A DNA stretch of 64,000 bases, taken from positions 37,736,001 to 37,800,000 of the forward strand of contig NC_081826.1 of assembly GCF_030867095.1 (NCBI RefSeq), written 5' to 3'. A model generated the notes under the pieces. That model worked only from the letters and a program-made list of their open reading frames with translations, was not told where the DNA came from and did not search any database. Positions 59,659 to 64,000 of this stretch are shown piece by piece. A program made the translations under genes and the position numbers. The stretch comes from Alligator mississippiensis. Lineage: Eukaryota > Chordata > Crocodylia > Alligatoridae. Numbering within the stretch: position 1 is the first letter of the stretch; each line of letters begins with the position of its first letter.

Positions 59659-62570
59659 TGTTAGGACTAGGATTAGTGAAGTTCATGCCCTGCAGCCTGA
59701 TTAACTGGGCCAGCTAGACCCAATGAACTAACCACACCAGTTGAGCCCTAGCCTGCAGGGGCAAGACTAAGTAAAGTGTCTGCCCTGCAGCTGCAGTAAC
59801 TGAGCCTAATAAACTAATCAGTGCCAGCTAAGCCCTAGCCCCTTCCCTCCAACTGGTTCCAAGTCTGCTCTTAAGGAACCCCTCCAGCACCTGAGCCTTG
59901 CTCCATAATTTACTAATCTCCACTCCTTTCTCAGCAACTCCTCTGGCTCCCTATCATGCTGGGCCTAGCTTCCTATTGTGAGTGGATGACCTCTACCTGA
60001 CTCAAGAAGTCTACGGGCCAACGAGAGGTAAAGTGCTGCTAGACCTGGTACTGGCTACTGGGGATGACCTAATCAGCAACCTAGTGATCGATGAGAAGCT
60101 GGGTGACAGCGACCATGAGCTGATCCCAGCTTTACGGCGGATGGTGAAGGTGAAGTCAGTCTGCTTTCCTGAAGTCAAGGACTTCAGTGTTGCTGACTGT
60201 GACAAGCTCAGGAGGCTTGTCAGTGAGGCCCTAAGGGACCACAACCCCAGGCGGAAGGGAGTCCAGGAAGAGTGGTTGCTCCTCAAGGGAGCGATCCGCA
60301 ATGCACAAGCAAATTCTATTCCATCTCGGACGAAAAGGCAACAAGAGGGCACAGCAGCCCCACTGGCTCTCCAGGGATCTAGCAGACCTCCTGAGGCTAA
60401 GAAAGGCCTACAAAGGCTGGAGGACAGGATTCACCTCCAAGGAGGAATATTCTGCATTGGTCCGGTCCTTCAGGGAGCAAACCAGGAAAGCCAAGGCTGC
60501 AAATGAACTCCAACTAGCTTCAAGCATCAAGGACAATAAAAAGTCCTTTTTCAGATATATGTGGGGAGCCGGAGGAAAAGCAAGGGCAACATTGGACCCC
60601 CGCTGAACCAGATGGGACTGATGCCCAGGGAAGAGTCAACCTATTAAATGGGTACTTTGCATCAATTTTTCATCAGTCCCATGGGATGCCCATGCTCACT
60701 ACAGGAGAGGGAGGTCTGGATGAGGGAGATCCCTTACCCTCCATCAATGTGGACCTTGTAAAGGAACACCTTGAGAGGCGGGATATTTTCGAGTCAGCTG
60801 GCCCTGACAATCTATACCCCAGGGTACTCAAGGAGCTGGCGAGCATCATAGCCCAGCCTCTGGCATGGATCCTTGAGAACTCCTGGTGCTCTGGTGTAGT
60901 GACCGAAGACTGGAAGAAGGCCAAGGTGGTGCCTATCTTCAAGAAAGGGAGGAAAGTGGATCCAGCAAACTATAGGCCCATCAGCCTAACTTCTATCCCA
61001 GGAAAGATCTTAGAAAAGTTTATTAAAGAGGCCATCCTTAATGGACTGGCTGACGCCAACATCCTGAGGGATAGCCAGCACGGGTCTGTAGGTCTTGCTT
61101 GACCATCTCATTTCCTTTTATGACCAGGTGACCTAGCACCTGGACAAGGGAGAAGAGATTGATGTCATATATCTTGACTTCAAAAAAGGCTTCGATCTAG
61201 TATCCCATGATCACCTCTTGGCGAAACTGGCCAGTTGTGGCCTTGGGTCCACCACAATCCACTGGCTGGGAAATTGGTTCCGTGGTCAGACCCAGAGGGT
61301 TGTAATTGATGGAAGTCAATCGTCATGGTGCCCTGTGACCAGTGGGATCCCCCAAGGCTCTGTCCTTGGACCCATATTGTTCTACATTTTCATTAACGAT
61401 GTGAACACTGGAGTCAGAAGCGGACTGGCCAAGTTCGCTGATGACACCAAACTTTGGGGCAAAGCATTCACACCTGAAGGCAGGAGGGAGATCCAAGCTG
61501 ACCTGAACAGGCTCAGCAAATGGGCGGACAAGAACCTGATGGTGTTTAACACTGGAAAATGCAAGGTTCTCCACCTTGGGAAGAAAAACCTACAGCATCC
61601 TTATAGGCTCGGCAGTGCTATGCTGGCTAGTACTACAGAAAAAAGACTTGGGGGTCATCATTGACCACAAGATGAACATGAGCCTTCAATGCGATGCTGC
61701 GGCTAGTAAAGCGACCAAAACGCTGGCTTGCATCCATTGATGCTTCTCAAGCAAATCCCGGGACATCATTCTCCCCATGTACTTGGCCTTGGTGAGGCCA
61801 CATCTGGAGCACTGCATCCAGTTCTGCGCTCCACAATTTAAAAAGGATGTGGAGAAGCTTGAGAGAGTCCAGAGAAGAGCCATGCACATGATCAGAGGTC
61901 AGGAAAACAGACCTTATGACGACAGGCTGAGATCTATGAGGCTGTTTAGCCTGGAAAAGCACAGGCTTAGGGGTGATCTGATGGCCACCTATAAGTTTAT
62001 CGGGGTGACCATCAGTATCTGGGGAAACATTTGTTCACCAGAGCGCCCCAAGGGATGAGGAGGTCAAATGGTTATAAACTACTGCAAGACCGTTTCAAGC
62101 TGGACATAAGGAAGAATTTCTTTACTGTCCAAGCCCCCAAGGTCTGAAATAGCCTGCCATCGGAGGTGGTTCAAGCACGTACATTGAACACCTTCAAGAG
62201 TAAATTGGATGCTTATCTTGCTGGGATCCTATGACCCCAGGTAACTTCCTGCCCTTTGAGCGAGGGGCTGGACTCGATCTTCCGAGCTCCCTTCCAGCCC
62301 TAATGTCTGTGAAATCTATGAAATCCCTAACGCCTGGCTAACCGTCCAGCTGAGTCTGTGGATTTCAGTTTGACTTCTGCTTCTCTCCTGACTTCTGAAC
62401 CCTGGTTAGACCTCTGCTTTGGTTTTGGACTCTGGGCTTTGGTCCCTGCCCCTCAGTTTGGAACTTGGGTTGCCTTTGGTCACTCCCAACCTGCGGTTCA
62501 AACCTGCAGCCCTTCTAGTCCTCATTCCTGGATCCACCCACTAAGTATGACTCCCTTGTGAACCATAACA
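59659..62570. mobile_element. Solo-LTR-like remnant split by a CR1
   Basis: The outer ends are TGTTAGGACTAGG (59659) and GAACCATAACA (62570), a TGTTA...TAACA inverted pair. Flanking pentamers GTGTG and GGGTG agree at four of five positions. Without the inserted CR1 (59974-62336) it would be about 550 bp, a plausible solo LTR of an old retrovirus-like or Gypsy-like element. The left half holds two imperfect copies of a 60-80 base unit (CTGCAG.CTG..TAACTG.GCC, from 59692 and 59789). No coding region is present. Confidence 0.45.
59974..62336 (+). mobile_element. CR1 LINE, 5'-truncated, second subfamily
   Basis: It starts inside the endonuclease (M-D-D-L-Y-L-T-Q-E-V-Y-G-P-T-R-G, then L-G-D-S-D-H-E-L-I). 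It passes the linker and reverse transcriptase ([54 protein letters not shown]) and the C-terminal domain. The end is GTCTGTGAAATCTATGAAAT at about 62336. Reading frames change at about 60300, 60590, 61090, 61640 and 62030, with extra in-frame stops, so it is a dead copy. Sequence differs from the 4925/15144 subfamily. Confidence 0.9.
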
Positions 62571-62574
62571 GGGT

Positions 62575-64000
62575 GTAGCCAAAGGCACAGTGGTGCAACC
62601 TACCCACAATTCTTATGCCACTGGGCACTTGGAAGTGGCTAATGCAGCTGAGAAAGCATGAGCGCTAATTCAGAAGGACAGGCTGGCCAGGCAGTATGCT
62701 GATCCCTACAGAACTCCAGGTGGGATTTAGAGCTACTGCCCATGCTCAGATGAGGAGGTGGCTCCAGGGGCAAGCTATGCACATAGGCAGGTCTGGCTTA
62801 TTACATTCCAGGTTTTGGTTTAAACAGACTCTGCTAAACATTGGGTCATTTCTTAACAAATCACCATAGCAAAGAGAGTCACTGTGAGAGAGGCCTAAAT
62901 TTGGTCCTCCTGCCTAGTGTAAATTCAAAATAACTCTACTGAAATGAACATAATGACACATTTAAATTTACTCAAAAGGGAGCGGGAGCAGGTCTCTGTC
63001 CGTCAGGAAACAGGAGGCATTGTTTGGTGATTGTTAATTGCTTCTAAACCCTGTGGAACCACACAATGGCTTTCTCCTGACTGCAACTGCCTAGAGTAAA
63101 AGCAAGTGTAGGAAAGTTGACATTTATATCATATCTTCAGATCCACCCTAGCTATGAAACCCAAGATGAATGGATATTTCCCAGGAACACACAATCTGTG
63201 TAGGAAACTGACTGTTCTTTTGAAAAGTGATTCTAGGAAGAAAAAGAATAAAACAAACCCAAAGTCTGAGAAAATACTATGATGTGTCATGGAAAATTTG
63301 GAGAACAGCAAAGACCAGGGGGTGTGATATACAAGGAAAATGTATCATTTGTAAACACAGCAGCAGAGTCTGACTTAAGATCATCTGTTCCCTCTAGTAT
63401 TTAGGGTTTGGTAAGAGTTTTAAGCCTTATTCTTTAAAGTCTTTTTACTGAATTTAGAATCTGCATAATTACAAACTATCTTCCCATATAATGATCTGCC
63501 GGGAAAAGTGTCAGGATAATAACAAGTGCACGCAACCAAATGGCCATTAGTACTGATTTGTGCATCATATTATCACTCTGACTGTATTCCAAAGCACTAA
63601 AATGAACATTTCTTTAACAGAATGAATTTAATCAGTGCTAGTCATACTAATAAGTCAACAGTTGAGTTCCTAGAAGTAAAACAAGAATCTTTTCTGTCTC
63701 TAGACCTGTTATACTGGCTATCCCCACTGCAAAATGTCCAAAGAACAGGCAGTGAGATGAAGAGAACACTTAAAGCAATATTCACTGTGGCAGCTTGAAG
63801 GGCCAGCACACTTATCCAGGGATCCTGATTTCCTCTGTTTAAAACCTATGAATTGTCTGATTTTTTAAAAATTGCAGATTCTCTAGTTAAAAAAACCCCA
63901 AATCCATGTTTATTCCACAATTAAAATGAAATACCACTATACATAAAGGTATCGGTTGAACACACTGTTTTACTGATATATTTACAATTTTAAAGCAATT
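62575..64000. other. No recognisable feature
   Basis: AT-rich sequence with no coding, repeat or RNA feature that I can support; presumed GRHL2 intron. Confidence 0.6.

Overview
This is vertebrate nuclear DNA, almost certainly from a non-avian sauropsid and most likely a crocodilian (a turtle is the alternative). Host protein-coding sequence is confined to four short exons separated by kilobases of intron. The rest is dominated by CR1 LINEs, hAT-type and other palindromic MITE-like DNA transposons, a few LTR-like remnants and simple repeats. There are no bacterial-style operons, CRISPR arrays or intact viral genes.

Two host genes meet tail to tail. The + strand carries the last two coding exons of neurocalcin delta (NCALD) at 18587-18692 and 27074-27171; the first 18.6 kb is intron of the same gene. 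The - strand carries the last two coding exons of the transcription factor GRHL2 at 52437-52501 and 50066-50180, with intron filling 52502-64000. The stop codons lie about 22.9 kb apart. The order and convergent orientation fit the known vertebrate NCALD-GRHL2 neighbourhood (human 8q22.3), and splice phases match across both intron pairs.

Region by region: 1-18586 is NCALD intron with CR1 pieces (4215-4612, 4925-5888, 8911-9010), LTR-like remnants (5972-6529 and perhaps 6830-8868), hAT MITEs, and a near-full-length CR1 whose 5' two thirds are inverted relative to its 3' third (12211-16680). The 18693-27073 intron holds an LTR-like remnant, a 1.57 kb hAT element with a 300-bp internal inverted duplication, and palindromic MITEs. 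From 27172 to 36845 follows about 9.6 kb that looks nearly free of repeats and should contain the NCALD 3' UTR. The intergenic and GRHL2 3' side (36850-50065) holds a 3'-less CR1, MITEs and a 1.84 kb terminal-inverted-repeat element. The GRHL2 introns hold a cluster of CAATCAGCTGATTG palindromes, a GC-rich Helitron-like element, a hAT MITE, and an LTR-like remnant split by a later CR1.

I found no previously undescribed biological system. The most informative oddities are structural: the twin-primed CR1 inversion, the palindromic hAT, the repeated palindromes near 51.5-52.0 kb, a 98%-identical 0.25 kb duplication without transposon ends, and the nested insertions. All identifications come from reading the sequence and recalled family features; no alignment or database search was run.
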